DNA of 64,000 nucleotides from Oasisia sp. SBJ-2009 (taxonomy: Eukaryota; Annelida; Polychaeta; Sabellida; Siboglinidae), in NCBI GenBank assembly GCA_964017155.1, contig OZ024856.1, forward strand, positions 46,122,610 to 46,186,609, in the 5' to 3' direction. Below the pieces are notes generated by a model, which saw only the letters and a program-made list of their open reading frames with translations, had not been told where the DNA came from and did not search any database. The number at the start of each line of letters is the position of its first letter. Position 1 is the first letter of the stretch. The position numbers were made by a program, and so were the translations under genes. Shown piece by piece: positions 1-11,049 of this stretch.

Positions 1-328
1 GACAGCGGCAATAAGTAGGCCTACACGCACGAGTAACCACTACTAGTGAATGCGCCGAAGGCATTCGTGTCTGTCGTGACAGTTCTTAGATCACCTAGCC
101 TTCGTAATTCGCAACATGAGTGATGTATAATCTCAATATCCTTGACGTCACGTCACCAATGCATGCACTAGACACCGATCACCAATGTGTCGCGCGAAGT
201 TCTGCGTACACTCCGGCATACAACTTGTGCCGCCATCTAGAGATCAGCATCTCAAGTCTCTGACAACAGCAGCAGATGTCGCCACTAGCTGACCACACAT
301 GTCACACGAGGTAGAGTTATTGGTGCCG
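1..328. other. Unassigned sequence
   Basis: No convincing ORF, splice-bounded exon or repeat is visible before the MITE that follows. Confidence 0.5.
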
Positions 329-337
329 TGATGCTGG

Positions 338-932
338 TAGCCTCGGTTACCCAGACTCCGTGAGGTGGCAGCACTTTTAGGCCCCCTCAACTACGCCTGG
401 GACAGTATATATTCTTAAGTTTCTACATCCGGGCAGCCTTACCCCAGAATAGGGTAGAGACGCTGATTGGCTCTCAGGCCAACTATGAAATAAAAATTTA
501 AATAACGATATAGTTTTACAAGATAATAATATCATTTGAAAAGTATTCACCATTGAACTTATAGTAACACAACAGTAAGTAAAAATTCAAATTTACCGTT
601 GTTTATAAAATAAGAATTACGGCAGGATTAACCAGTATCCGTGAGGTGGCAGCATTGTCTAGCCCGACACGGATAGCATACAAATTAAATAAGGAAACCT
701 TTTGATTAAATAATGCTGTATTATAAAAACTATTAAAAATTAAACTTATATTAACCCAAAATAAATAGAAATACAAATTTTCAGTTGTTTATAAAAAAAA
801 TATTACGGCAGTGTCCGTGAGGTGGCAGCATTTTATAGATCACGCGGATACCAAACAAAAGCCGGCAAATGTCACCAGACTGTCTTCTCGGCGTAGTTCC
901 GCAGCCGACCGACAGTCGGTTAAGCGAGACTA
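338..932 (-). mobile_element. MITE, copy 1, with perfect 9-bp target duplication
   Basis: A 595-bp non-coding element that matches 27690-28286 in reverse orientation. Its ends form a 15-bp imperfect inverted repeat: TAGCCTCGGTTACCC at the left and, read inward from the right, TAGTCTCGCTTAACC, with 12 of 15 positions equal. It is flanked by the identical 9-mer TGATGCTGG at 329-337 and 933-941. Inside, the motif TCCGTGAGGTGGCAGCA occurs three times (357, 638, 814), and two of these sit in an internal duplication of about 175 bp that also contains a TTGTTTATAAAA box. A 9-bp duplication is typical of Mutator-like elements, so a non-autonomous MULE is my inference. It encodes no transposase. Confidence 0.88.
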
Positions 933-1023
933 TGATGCTGGAGGTTCTCATGACAGTGGCTTGTGATTCAGTTACGTTCAGGATTAGCCTATTGTCGCAG
1001 AACCAAAAGTTCACGTTTTGAAA

Positions 1024-1220
1024 TAGTATCGCTTAACCGACTGTCGGTCGGCTGCGTAACTTCGCCGAGAAGATGGGGACACTATGCCTTGTCTGTATTG
1101 TTCGGAATTGTATTCCAACAGCAGACAAGGCGAAAGGTGGCGGCATTGCGAGCGGGGAGTGTGACCTGTGTGCCGTACTTGAAATTAAATAAACAAAATT
1201 TGTCAGTCAGGCTGAAATAA
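1024..1220 (+). mobile_element. Partial relative of the 595-bp MITE
   Basis: Bases 1024-1076 repeat, in inverted orientation, the right end of the MITE at 338-932 (TAGTATCGCTTAACCGACTG and about 30 bases beyond). The rest diverges, although a GGTGGCGGCATTGCGA stretch near 1137 resembles the internal GAGGTGGCAGCA motif. No second terminus or target duplication is recognisable. It may be a truncated or strongly diverged member. Confidence 0.5.
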
Positions 1221-2580
1221 TAATGTTGGAGGTCACTATAGTAATTCATCAGGTCAACACTGAGCATACCAGATAAGATAATATCCACTAATAGGCTGTC
1301 AGTTGTCAACTCTGACCAAGTTGGGCCCTGCTGTATACATACTAGTGGGGAAAAAATACTAGATTCAGGGATGACATAAATGTGTTGGCCTTCTGTATGA
1401 TATATGTAGCTTTCAAAAGAGCCTAAATTCTTTTTTTTTTAAATAATTCAAAATATTTCTATTAGGGGTCAGAGCACATGTTGACTTCCTGGTCTGGCTC
1501 ATACGAATTTAATACCAAACAAATTGCGTTATATAAAATTTAGAAAGAATATGTTTATGTGAAAACGGTAAAATACACCAGGCATACTAGTAAAATCAGT
1601 GTTGTGGTGTATTTGCAGTGCAATGACGCGTGTTAGGCAGAGTGTAGTTAGCGTAGTGACGTTTAGCCATTTTGTTTCACATGACCCTGCCGATGCAGAA
1701 ACCATGCTAAATTTGATTAATATTGACAGGCAACGCACATCCTTGCATTTTAAAAGAGGCAGATCACAAAATGTGATGAGCATGTCAGAGACATGAGTGC
1801 AGTGACTGTATAGAAATAAAACAAATCTCAGGTACAATTTCCTTATAATATGTCAAAACGTTAACATGGGAAAAATCAACTGTGCTCTGTGCCCATCGGC
1901 TTGTTGACAAATCAGCCAGTCACACGACAACGGCAGAGACACCAAAAGCAGTTACATCTGTGAGAAGGAGACGTCGACGTCCACCCCAATTAGTAACCAC
2001 ACTGATGTGATCCACAACAATCAGCTGACCACTCATATGCAAGGAGACAGTAGCGGACACAGCCACCACACATTTACATAGATATAACTGAGTACACACG
2101 GTAATCTAACAATATGACTTTGTCTATTTCCATAGCGCCTGCTTGAGCTGCAACGTTGACTGTCTATGCAAACACAAAGAGCTACGTACACCATTGACTA
2201 CCTGCCTGCTGACATCCATGCGACCACCTTGAGAACACTAGCACCACGTCACCACGCTCTATCGACACGATGCAATCGTCACAATTGTTGACCGGCATGG
2301 CCGTAGCACGTGTGACAGTGTCCAGTGACCAGTTACCAGCCAAGATGACAACAGTTCGGAACAGTTTAGTCTGCACGTGCACTCCCGAGAAAACAAACGT
2401 AACATCTTACCATGTTTCAATCCTAGCCGTAGGTGAAACAGGCGTGCAGGATACATGCCACGACCACGACAATTGCTTGTTTTCTTGCACAAATTTGTTT
2501 GATTATTTACCGAATACGGTTCCAGGCTGATGTGTGTGGCCTTCATACAAAGACTATTATTACTCAAACGAGATGCAACT
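1221..2580. other. Unassigned non-coding sequence
   Basis: Short ORFs only, without family similarity, splice context or repeat structure that I can recognise. Confidence 0.5.
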
Positions 2581-2582
2581 AC

Positions 2583-2697
2583 TTTTGCTCTCGTGAATCT
2601 ACCTTTGCTCTCATGAATCTACCTTTGCTCTCATGAATCTACGTTTCCTCTCATGAATCTAGTTTTGATCTCAGGAATCAACTTCTGCTCTCATGAA
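2583..2697. repeat. 20-bp tandem repeat, about six units
   Basis: Consensus unit CTTTGCTCTCATGAATCTAC. The first units are nearly perfect, and the last two are degenerate (TTTTGATCTCAGGAATCAAC, TTCTGCTCTCATGAAAG). Confidence 0.85.
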
Positions 2698-3415
2698 AGT
2701 TCGCATTCGATATGACACGTAGCACAACCTGTGTGTAGTGATATTTCGTCTGTTCAAACATCTAAGCTTTACCTTAACTACGCCATATTTCACATTTTCA
2801 CTTTTTGAATTCCCCACTCCACAACACACATTCATTATTACTTGACACATTGTCATTAAGCTGATTTGAGTATATTTCATAAATATTGAAAAAAGAATAT
2901 TCTAAAAAATAAAGTGTACCATGTCTCAGGAAGCCTAACCGTGGCATGTCCTTTCTACAGCAAAACTAAAAACATGTTCGAGATGCATCCCTTCTCCCTA
3001 CTTGCCAAGAAACACGGTGTCTAATTTACTTGCTCTTTTTCATGATCACCTTTAACTTTAGAATTGTTGTGTTGTTTCATGTGTATTGTGCCACACATCG
3101 TTAAAAACAGCAGCTCTTTTGTTATTGGTCAGTACTGTCATTACGAAAATTAATATACTGATCAATTATGCAAAGTACCAAAAAAGCCCATGAATATGGA
3201 TAGCCACACACTAGGTCTACGCACAGACGGAAATGAAGGTTTGCCAGGGAGTAAATTACACGTTACTCTCTGGCACACATGTCCAGCTGAACACATCTCG
3301 ACTTCTCTGGGAATGTTCCAGCCACGCTCTAATTAATGCATAAAAGGCGTACAGAAATGTCCACCGCTGTGTATACCCAGGTATCCTTTCGTACAGCTGA
3401 GTAAACTGGAGCAAT
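2698..3415. other. Unassigned non-coding sequence
   Basis: No supportable gene or repeat seen. Confidence 0.5.
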
Positions 3416-3419
3416 GTAG

Positions 3420-3512
3420 AAGGAGACCAATGTTCAATGTTCCCAATATTCGACCCGGCAGCACAGGATTCGTCCTCGGTTTTAGTCGTGTGTTCGAAGC
3501 TCTAGCCACTAC
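3420..3512 (-). mobile_element. Candidate tRNA-derived SINE head
   Basis: On the reverse strand TGGCGTAGTGG matches the RNA polymerase III box A consensus (TRGYNNARNNG). About 40 bases later, GAGGACGAATCC resembles box B (GGTTCGAATCC), at about tRNA spacing. A complete tRNA cloverleaf was not verified and no tail is delimited, so a SINE head or decayed tRNA-like sequence is the most that can be said. Confidence 0.4.
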
Positions 3513-3641
3513 GCCACTGCAAATGTCATGTAAGACTTGCACAACTGAAGACACACCAAGATCAACTGTTATATAAACCGTCTTCCGGATGTCTACGCGG
3601 GATCACACTAGTGTTGACAGTTAACCATCCTAGGCATCACG

Positions 3642-3996
<355 letters not shown>

Positions 3997-5449
3997 TCAA
4001 CAGAGCTGACACCAGAAGGAAACATATTTCAAAGAGTAGACGCACCTATAGAAAAACGCTCTAATCCCAACATTGGTATTGATATTAGGGGCAACAAATA
4101 AACTAGATAATTGAAGTTGGACAGGTTTTTTTACGCTATTTGTTTACAGGAAAGTGGCTGGTAAATAACAGGACAAATCCAAAAGATGATACGATATTGG
4201 ACAGAAAGCCAAAGCAGAGACTTTGGAATCGGTATAGAACGAGTAAAACATGGAGACTTAGTCACAATTCTTGCTTAGCAATTTTGAACACGTTGTAATT
4301 TTGTAATATACTTACAGGCAATATTTTGAAGAAAAAAACAAATTACAGGAGTTATCTTGTATACTAGTAACTAGAGCAGTTGCAATATTTTTTGAAACAG
4401 GAAGAGCAAATGCCGAAGAACACGCCGTAAATCATGAATACGATAATAACACGTTCGACAAATGCGATATTTTAGTCAGGCTGCAGGGCAGCCATACCCT
4501 GCATCGACCGATAAGTTTATTTCTCATTGGAATCTAAAATAATATGACCTGTATAGCGAATATCAGGTGGATCGGAAGCACTGGAGTAGCCACAGAGGAC
4601 AATGGACCCCAATTCCTGAAAGTTAAGAGGGTAGGGAACTGAGGACCAATAACTGGCTGCCTGATTCACTGAGTGATATAGTACAGAGGGTGTAGGTATG
4701 CCTGTGAACGACTTCCCATCCCAGTGCTACCCTTGGCAAAACAATTGGTCATCATTCAAATAGTTACCCAAAGTGGAGAGATCCTCTACTTCTGTCACAG
4801 GCGATAAGCGGCCAGCAGGCTGCAGCCACAGAGGTGACAGGGCAACGAAAATGGCAGCATGTAAACGTGCATAAGGGTTAATGGCTATTAATATATCAAC
4901 ACAAAGATACAACATAATAGTTGCCCGGTTACTAGAATAAGGTCAAATTGCACACTGTACCAAAGCAATTAATCTAGTCCATTGATTAGAACTGGAACTT
5001 ACTCTCGTTAATTTATCACTTTTTACAAACAGTAACGTTACATTGTTGAATGCCAACGCCTCATGATTCATGAGTTAAGCCTACGAATGTTTCAGTACTG
5101 TTTCATCAGAGAAAGAAGTGGCTAAGTGTTCATCAGTACAACACTTCTACGGCAATGTATGCCGGGCGGGGACATCGTTCAGAAGGCTGGATGTAGGAGG
5201 GGTGTGTATTCATTCAACGCACCCATTTGTTTTATTTTTTAAACATTAAATCATTAAAACAATAAAACATGAAAAGAGTCCAACATTAAATCATTTAAAC
5301 ATTTAAACAGTTAAACATATTCAAACATTTCACCATTTAAACATTTAACAATTTCAACATTACAATGGTGCGACTTTCCGATTATTCATGTATGACTCGG
5401 TCTTACTGAGTGGCGCGACGTCGCTTGAAGACGAGTAACTGCCGCTTAG
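3997..5449. other. Unassigned sequence upstream of the chitin deacetylase exon
   Basis: No upstream chitin deacetylase exon was recognised here. In particular, no TFDD-type NodB metal-site motif was seen. Bases 5240-5365 are a loose A+T-rich repetition of ACATTTAAACA-like words. Confidence 0.5.
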
Positions 5450-5832
5450 ACATCCCTTGGGGCGCCCGCTACCAGTGCCTGACGCCCCGGTGCCCGACGA
5501 AGAGTTCCGACGGCTTCTGGGAACTTCCGATCCTGCGCCTCATCAACCCCGAGAACGGCCGGATGTGCACCTTCCTCGACGACTGCGTCGTGTCACTGCG
5601 CACGCCCAACGACGTCTATCGCCTGCTCTACCTCAACTTCCGGCATCACTACGACACGAACCGTGCGCCGATGATGATCAACCTGGCAACGAAGACGCTC
5701 AAGAACAAGGTGGCGGTCGCCGGTCTCAAGATGTTCCTGCAGACGATCGTGTCGGACGGCCACGAGGACACGTTCCTCGTCACCTTCCAAGACGTCATTG
5801 GCTGGATGGAGTCCCCGCAGCCCATCTCCAAG
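5450..5832 (+). CDS. Chitin deacetylase-like protein, C-terminal CE4-domain exon
   Basis: This exon encodes the C-terminal half of an animal chitin deacetylase (carbohydrate esterase family 4), a family of secreted enzymes that remove acetyl groups from chitin. Visible family landmarks, in order, are a paired-cysteine block (YQCLTPRCPTKSS), the segment around FWELPILRL, a later cysteine pair (RMCTFLDDC), NFRHHYDTNRAP and TFLVTFQDVIGWMESP. In known homologues the NRAP motif is followed within a few residues by a histidine of the active-site region. Here the aligned stretch MMINLATKT has none, which suggests reduced or lost catalysis (inference). The exon opens after a TTAG acceptor at 5446-5449, with an in-frame stop just upstream at 5407, and closes at an AAG/GTGGGA donor in phase 0. 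The exon is GC-rich, unlike its surroundings. The NodB-containing upstream exons are not in the window. Confidence 0.85.
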
Positions 5833-5862
5833 GTGGGAAATATCTCTGAACGTCATCTATGC

Positions 5863-5863
<1 letters not shown>

Positions 5864-5925
<62 letters not shown>

Positions 5926-5937
5926 TGCGTGCGTCAA
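5864..5937. repeat. (GT)n-(GCGT)n microsatellite in the chitin deacetylase intron
   Basis: A TG run passes directly into a GCGT run 32 bases downstream of the splice donor. Confidence 0.97.
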
Positions 5938-5989
5938 TCCGTCTGTCCGGCTGTCCCTCTCTCCGTCTGTCCGTTTGTCTGTCTCTGTC

Positions 5990-6322
5990 TCCGCCTCCGC
6001 CTCCGCCTCCGCCTCCGCCTCCGCCTCCGCCTCCGCCTCCGCCTCCGCCTCCGCCTCCGCCTCCGCCTCCGCCTCCGCCTCCGCCTCCGCCTCCGCCTCC
6101 GCCTCCGCCTCCGCCTCCGCCTCCGCCTCCGCCTCCGCCTCCGCCTCCGCCTCCGCCTCCGCCTCCGCCTCCGCCTCCGCCTCCGCCTCCGCCTCCGCCT
6201 CCGCCTCCGCCTCCGCCTCCGCCTCCGCCTCCGCCTCCGCCTCCGCCTCCGCCTCCGCCTCCGCCTCCGCCTCCGCCTCCGCCTCCGCCTCCGCCTCCGC
6301 CTCCGCCTCCGCCTCCGCCTCC
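5990..6322. repeat. (CTCCGC)n hexanucleotide expansion, about 55 units
   Basis: An almost uninterrupted array of the hexamer CTCCGC, about 330 bp long, lies inside the intron of the chitin deacetylase gene. The opposite strand is a run of GG doublets (GGCGGA)n, capable in principle of two-tier G-quadruplexes. Long frames read through the array in all phases on both strands, none with coding character. Confidence 0.97.
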
Positions 6323-6568
6323 GTCTCCGACTCTGTTTCTGACTCTGTCACTGTCTCTGACTCTATATATGTATCTCTGTCTCTCTGTCGTTGTCTCTTT
6401 CTCTGTTGGTCGCGTCAGCATGTCGACTAAAGTGTTTTTCTCGACATGTAGTGAAGAAGAAACGTTCACCGATCCAATGCTTATTTGGTAAATTTGTTTT
6501 GACAGATGTTGCCTACTTTCGCGATCGTTTGAACATATATACCAAAGTGCCTTTTGTCGCGTGTCCAG

Positions 6569-6733
6569 GTTGGCGATCTGTGGATTTGTCCGCCGCGAAA
6601 GTTCCACCGATGCGATACGGAGGACGACATCGCCGCCCGCAGTCGGGGCGTGAAGCCCGTCAGCGCGTGGCAAACAGGTTGTGGGGCATGTTTTGATAGC
6701 AAGCGCAAATCAGATTACTACAGTGTGCCATAA
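6569..6733 (+). CDS. Chitin deacetylase-like protein, candidate terminal exon
   Basis: The exon follows a TGTCCAG acceptor (6566-6568) in phase 0, matching the phase-0 donor at 5832. It reads VGDLWICPPRKFHRCDTEDD, then a stretch ending in WQTGCGACF. This resembles the cysteine-containing tail that follows the CE4 domain in insect chitin deacetylases (an F/W-x-C block, R-C, then C-x-x-C). The frame runs to a TAA at 6731-6733. From about 6664 onward the DNA is homologous to the repeat at 29866-29960, so the last ~22 codons and the stop come from a mobile repeat. The true end may have been truncated by insertion, or the mRNA may splice out at the GT at 6677. Confidence 0.6.
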   Translation, partial: VGDLWICPPRKFHRCDTEDDIAARSRGVKPVSAWQTGCGACFDSKRKSDYYSVP

Positions 6734-7508
6734 TCCGTGACAGTGGTTTAGACAAACATAATATTTTAATGCAGACATGCCACATGATACGGATTACCCG
6801 TATCCGATACTGATTTTGGCGGGTTTTTTAAGTGATACGGCCGTACTCCGGATTTTAATTAAATTTATGGAGAAATTATTTTTAACCACATTATGCCTTG
6901 TATGTGTATTTATTGAGATGATGGCTTGCTGGTAAGTTTTAGTTCTGAAAACTGCGGTTGGTGGCTCAAAGGGTGGTAACTGGGCGCGTGGCAGGCGCGT
7001 GATGATTATAAAAAGCAGTTCCGGAAATGGAGCTCGATTTTCAATGAAATCGCCTGCATTGCTGATTACAAAATGTTGACGCTTGCCAGTGAAACTTCGA
7101 TATACGCGCGAACTGCTAAAATAAAACGTCATTATTTGATGACATTGTCTATTTTGCGGTACGCAGTTTAAAAACGTGCTGAACTGAAGAAAAACCTCGG
7201 TAATCTTCCAGTCAAATGGCCCCAAAAATCGAAAAAACGTACAAAAACCTATTTGAATAGGCTTTAATAACTTAGGCTAGTAAACTGGAAGATCTGATTA
7301 CTGATACGGATTAATACGGATTCATACACAATTTTAGGTCTCAAATACGGATTGCCATCCCAAAAATGTGGCAAGTTTGTATGTATTGAACGAAATTTCA
7401 AACAATTCTTCACAATAATCAGCACAGCTGAGTTAACGAACAGCCTGTCGTATTTTAATGCTTTGCGTTTGCAGCATATTGATGACGCGAAATGAACAGA
7501 AACGTCAT
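6664..7508. mobile_element. Diverged, split copy of the 29.7-30.2 kb inverted-repeat element
   Basis: Bases 6664-6770 match 29866-29960 (shared GGCAAACA, TTTTGATAGCAAGC, GCCATAATCCGTGACAGTG). Bases 7375-7505 match 29965-30130 (shared GAGTTAACGAACAGCC, CATTGATGA-like and CGCATGC segments). About 600 bases of unrelated A+T-rich sequence separate the two blocks. The left edge of homology lies inside the last chitin deacetylase exon. Confidence 0.65.
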
Positions 7509-7525
7509 GCGTGCGGCGCATGCGC

Positions 7526-8219
7526 GGAACACCCATTTGTCTAATATGGGATGTAGGTCAGCGGGAATACCCACATAGAATGTACGTTAAAGAGAACACC
7601 CATTTGTCTAATACAGAATGTAGGTAAGAGAGAACACCCACTTGTCTAATATAAAGTGTAGGTCTAAGAGAACACCCATTTGTCTAATTGTAGAATATAG
7701 GTAAGACAGAATACCCACTTATGTAATTACAGAATGTAGGTCAGGGAGAACACCCACTTGTCTAATAAAGAATGTAGGTCAGATAGAACACCCACTTGTC
7801 TAATTATAGAATGTATGCCAGAGAAAACACCCACTTTTCTAATAAGGAATGTAGGTCAGATAGAACACCCACTTGTCTAGTATGGAATGAAGGTCAGAGA
7901 GAACACCCACTTGTCTAATATGGAATGTAGGTAAGAGAGAACAGCCACTTATCTAATTATAGAATGTAGGTCAGAGAGAACACCTACTTGTCTAATATGG
8001 AATTACGTCGGTCAGAGAGAACACCCACTTATCTAGTATGGAGTGTGGGTCAGAGAGAACACCTACTTGTCTACTATGGAATTACGTCGGTCAGAGAGAA
8101 CACCCACTTATCTAATTATAGAATGTAGGTCAGGGAGAACACTCATTTGTCTAATATGGAATGTAGATCAAAGAAAACACCTACTTGGCTAATAAGCAAT
8201 GTATGTCAGAGAGAACACC
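7526..8219. repeat. 38-bp minisatellite, about 18 units
   Basis: Consensus unit is roughly GAACACCCACTTGTCTAATA followed by TGGAATGTAGGTCAGAGA. Units vary from 30 to 41 bp with frequent substitutions. Two nearly identical units (7978, 8056) share a distinctive AATTACGTCGGTCAG variant, showing a higher-order step of two units. Confidence 0.95.
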
Positions 8220-8285
8220 GCTCACATCGTCGAATCGGCTTGTGTTCGCAGTAGTGTGTAAAGACGAGAACGCTTGGCGCTTTAT

Positions 8286-8860
8286 AGGGTCCGTAAGTGG
8301 GTCACGATACATGGCGAGACTCCCCGCGACTGGAGCTGATTTGGGGACTGGACACAAGACTAATATTCGATGGATGACAGTTGTAACTTCCGACTGATGA
8401 ATATTAGGAAAATCAGGACATAAATATCTTGTGTTATACCTTTCTTATCTAAAATGTTCGATTTAATATTGAGTTTACCACACTATCATAGACATAGCGA
8501 TTTATGTAGTGCAGATAATAGACACTTCCCACAATGTTAGGTTGTATGTGTCTTTTACGGGATTTGCATTTTATATAGCTGTACGTTGTGGTTTCGATAA
8601 GCACTTATATCTGACAAGTTGTCTAAATGCACATAATCATAACACATGTATACGTTTGACCCAAACAGGTTGTACTGCGCGAAAATGGCACTTTTCATTA
8701 TTAGTCAATATCGCCAAACACAAGTATAAGCCGACGATGCCACGGCAACCACCATAACAATCGATTAAAAGTCATGATTTCCGTGAGCATTGTCACCGGC
8801 AAAGTGTTCCACTGCTTCTGCTGGTAATAATCCTTCGGACAGTATAACTGAAATAGTGAG
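8286..8860 (+). repeat. Dispersed repeat R1, copy 1
   Basis: Matches 21418-21983, and in part 26025-26151. Shared landmarks include CACGATACATGGCGAGACTC, AATATTGAGTTTACCACACT, GTGGTTTCGATAAGCACTTA and GGACAGTATAACTGAAATAG. No coding potential is apparent. Its class is unknown. Confidence 0.85.
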
Positions 8861-8942
8861 CGAACTAATCGGTCATCAACGTAGAAAGAGGAAGTAGAGC
8901 TGGACAAGTCGCATGGTCAAGAAACACCATACCCCACACAGG

Positions 8943-9166
8943 CGCAGACGTGGAACCTGCACGGTAAAGCGAAAAGAGAAGTCCGTATGTTTGGATTTGC
9001 AAAAAGCTTTTGATACAATGGATCAAGCCGCTCTTTTGAAGAAACGTAACTTCGGGTGTAAACTCTCTAAATCTTGGCTTACATCGTATTTGTCGGGTAG
9101 AGTACAGGTTACCGATGTCGATGGAACAATATATGTGGCAATCAGTCTCTTTCTGGTGATGTTATA
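8943..9166 (+). pseudogene. LINE reverse transcriptase fragment
   Basis: The frame contains VCLDLQKAFDTMDQAALLKK followed by a segment ending in WLTSYLSGRVQV, the classic non-LTR reverse transcriptase block around the first catalytic aspartate (LDLQKAFDT). Only about 70 codons survive. The YADD block is missing, so the copy is dead. It lies about 40 bases upstream of a second LINE fragment in the same orientation and may be the same insertion with an internal deletion. Confidence 0.8.
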
Positions 9167-9182
9167 GCCTCTAGCTGATATC

Positions 9183-9508
9183 CTTTCTAAAAGATACTAT
9201 GGAGAGGACCCTTGCCGCTAGTAACATCGATCGCCGTCAGTGGACAACGTGACATAAACTGGCGACTCACAGTCTACCAAGCCACCACTTCCTTTGGGAA
9301 CCACACGAAGGGCCAACATGGAAGACAAGAGGAGAAGGCGGAAAGGGACTCTTCTGAAACCAACATAGAACAGACCGTGACGTGCAGCCGCTGTGGAAAG
9401 ACTTGCCTATCTAGGATACGTTTCTTCAGCCATCAGCGTGCCTTCACCAGACAAGGACGCCTCCTTCTTGAATCTTCGTTCGCGACGAGGAGCCATAACG
9501 ATGACTAA
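9183..9508 (+). pseudogene. LINE 3' ORF end with terminal C2H2 zinc finger
   Basis: The C-terminal frame ends in CSRCGKTCLSRIRFFSHQRA, a C-x2-C...H finger of the kind found at the end of some non-LTR retrotransposon polyproteins. A preceding short frame (SKRYYGEDP, then DINWRLTVYQATTSF) resembles the conserved linker before that finger. Internal frames are shifted relative to each other. The sequence is probably the tail of the element represented at 8943-9166. Confidence 0.6.
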
Positions 9509-9962
9509 CCCTAATGTTTCACTGTAGTATTAATAACAATAACTGTACATGTTTTGGCGTATTGTCATTATGTATCATCACAACACAAACTTATATAATT
9601 ACTCAATTCTCCATTGTATTTAATAAAATCTGCTTCCGGAAACAATTAAAGAATTTGTCTCCATACATTCATTGCAACCTCTTAAGTAGTAGTGGGCACA
9701 AGAAGGATGTCCAAAATCCGATAAAATGTACCAAGTTGCTGCAAGTGAATTTCAACAAATATGATGATGCTGCCATTTTATTGGTCCTGCGTAACTTCCG
9801 CCTAATTACAAAACCTCATTTCATCATGTCAGGTCAAAAATGTGGAGGGGACTCACCTTCAATGAAAATGTAACAAACCGTTTGATTCATCTGACTGACA
9901 TCTTAATCGATATTACCAAGTGCATTATCCAAGCGTTAAAGGACGCTGTTAGAAACTGCAGC
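9509..9962. other. Unassigned sequence
   Basis: One open frame of about 119 codons without recognisable family features. I see nothing supportable. Confidence 0.4.
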
Positions 9963-10079
9963 CGTTGCGTTGCGTTGCGTTGCGTTGCGTTGCGTTGCGT
10001 TGCGTTGCGTTGCGTTGCGTTGCGTTGCGTTGCGTTGCGTTGCGTTGCGTTGCGTTGCGTTGCGTTGCGTTGCGTTGCA
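9963..10079. repeat. (TTGCG)n pentanucleotide array, about 23 units
   Basis: A perfect pentamer array of 117 bp. Because 5 is not a multiple of 3, all three phases stay open, giving three repeat-peptide ORFs per strand that should not be called genes. Confidence 0.97.
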
Positions 10080-10187
10080 TTATATTGTAATGTACTGCAA
10101 CGTCTGGTGTGGTGTAATCTCTCACCAACGAGCAAAGCACATGGCCGAAACCCTACACTGATGTCGTCGTGTAACGCGATGGAAAGC

Positions 10188-10228
10188 AGAGAGAGAGAGA
10201 GGAGAGGGAGAGAGAGGAGAGTGTCTGT

Positions 10229-10269
<41 letters not shown>

Positions 10270-10288
10270 CAGAGGGGGAGAGAGGAGA

Positions 10289-10327
<39 letters not shown>

Positions 10328-10352
10328 GGGAGAGAGGGAGGGAGGGAGCAGT
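10188..10352. repeat. Purine-rich (GA)n/(GT)n low-complexity tract
   Basis: GAGAGA and GGGAGA runs interrupted by one (GT)n block. Confidence 0.95.
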
Positions 10353-10604
10353 GAACAACCAGTTTGTAAATATAGAAAGGGTGTAATGCGATCATTATGC
10401 TTTATAGCATTTGCTGAATGTTCATGACATTTAAATTGGAATATGTAGTGGCATTCTGGGATCGCTCATCTTTTATATACAAATGTCCAGTGAATGTCTC
10501 AAAACACACCTCAACTCAAACCTGTATTCATTATATTAGTCTATATGCAACATTAATATAACTCGTTCAAAAACACAACACATTTCACCCACATGTCATA
10601 CGAT

Positions 10605-10990
10605 TTTTATTCCATGGAGATTGCTTATTTTTCGAAAAGTATCATTCTAAAGCAAGATATGGGTTACATTCAAATATTGTACACGTTGTACATGCACTTA
10701 AGGATATATATACACAGTAATTAACTCAGTAGAACTAACATGGATTTATAGTTAAAAAAAACAATGATCACTCTTCAATGCAAACAGCTAAACGTTATTA
10801 AACGAGAGATAAGGCGTATTTGAGACATTCCAATATTATACACATTTGCTATGCAACAGCACAATTGTGCAATCAGATAAATAACTGTAACATATATACA
10901 GTATTATGTTTGTTACGGATCTTCTTACGACATAGCATACATAATACAGATATTATTAATCCTGACTGTGGACTTCCATCAATTATTATT
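10605..10990 (+). repeat. Dispersed repeat R3, copy 1
   Basis: Matches 13938-14200. Shared landmarks are TGGAGATTGCTTATTTT, GCGAGATATGGGTTAC-like, CAATTGTGCAATCAGATAAA-like and AGGATCTTCTTACGACATAG-like words. It is A+T-rich, non-coding and of unknown class. Confidence 0.75.
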
Positions 10991-11049
10991 GTATTATTTG
11001 TATTAATAGGACACACTGTATTGTTTGTATTGACAGGATAAATAACTGG

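Noticed and set aside
5795..6673. Long frames (up to 292 codons) of poly-G, poly-P, SA, AE or RL repeats
   Set aside because: The (CTCCGC)n array is open in several frames of both strands. No coding composition outside the array except the chitin deacetylase exon.
7526..8219. CRISPR-like appearance of the 38-bp repeats
   Set aside because: Units are directly tandem with no unique spacers, and the genome is eukaryotic.
9840..10310. Repeat-peptide frames (RCVAL-type and NATQR-type)
   Set aside because: Consequence of the (TTGCG)n pentamer array.
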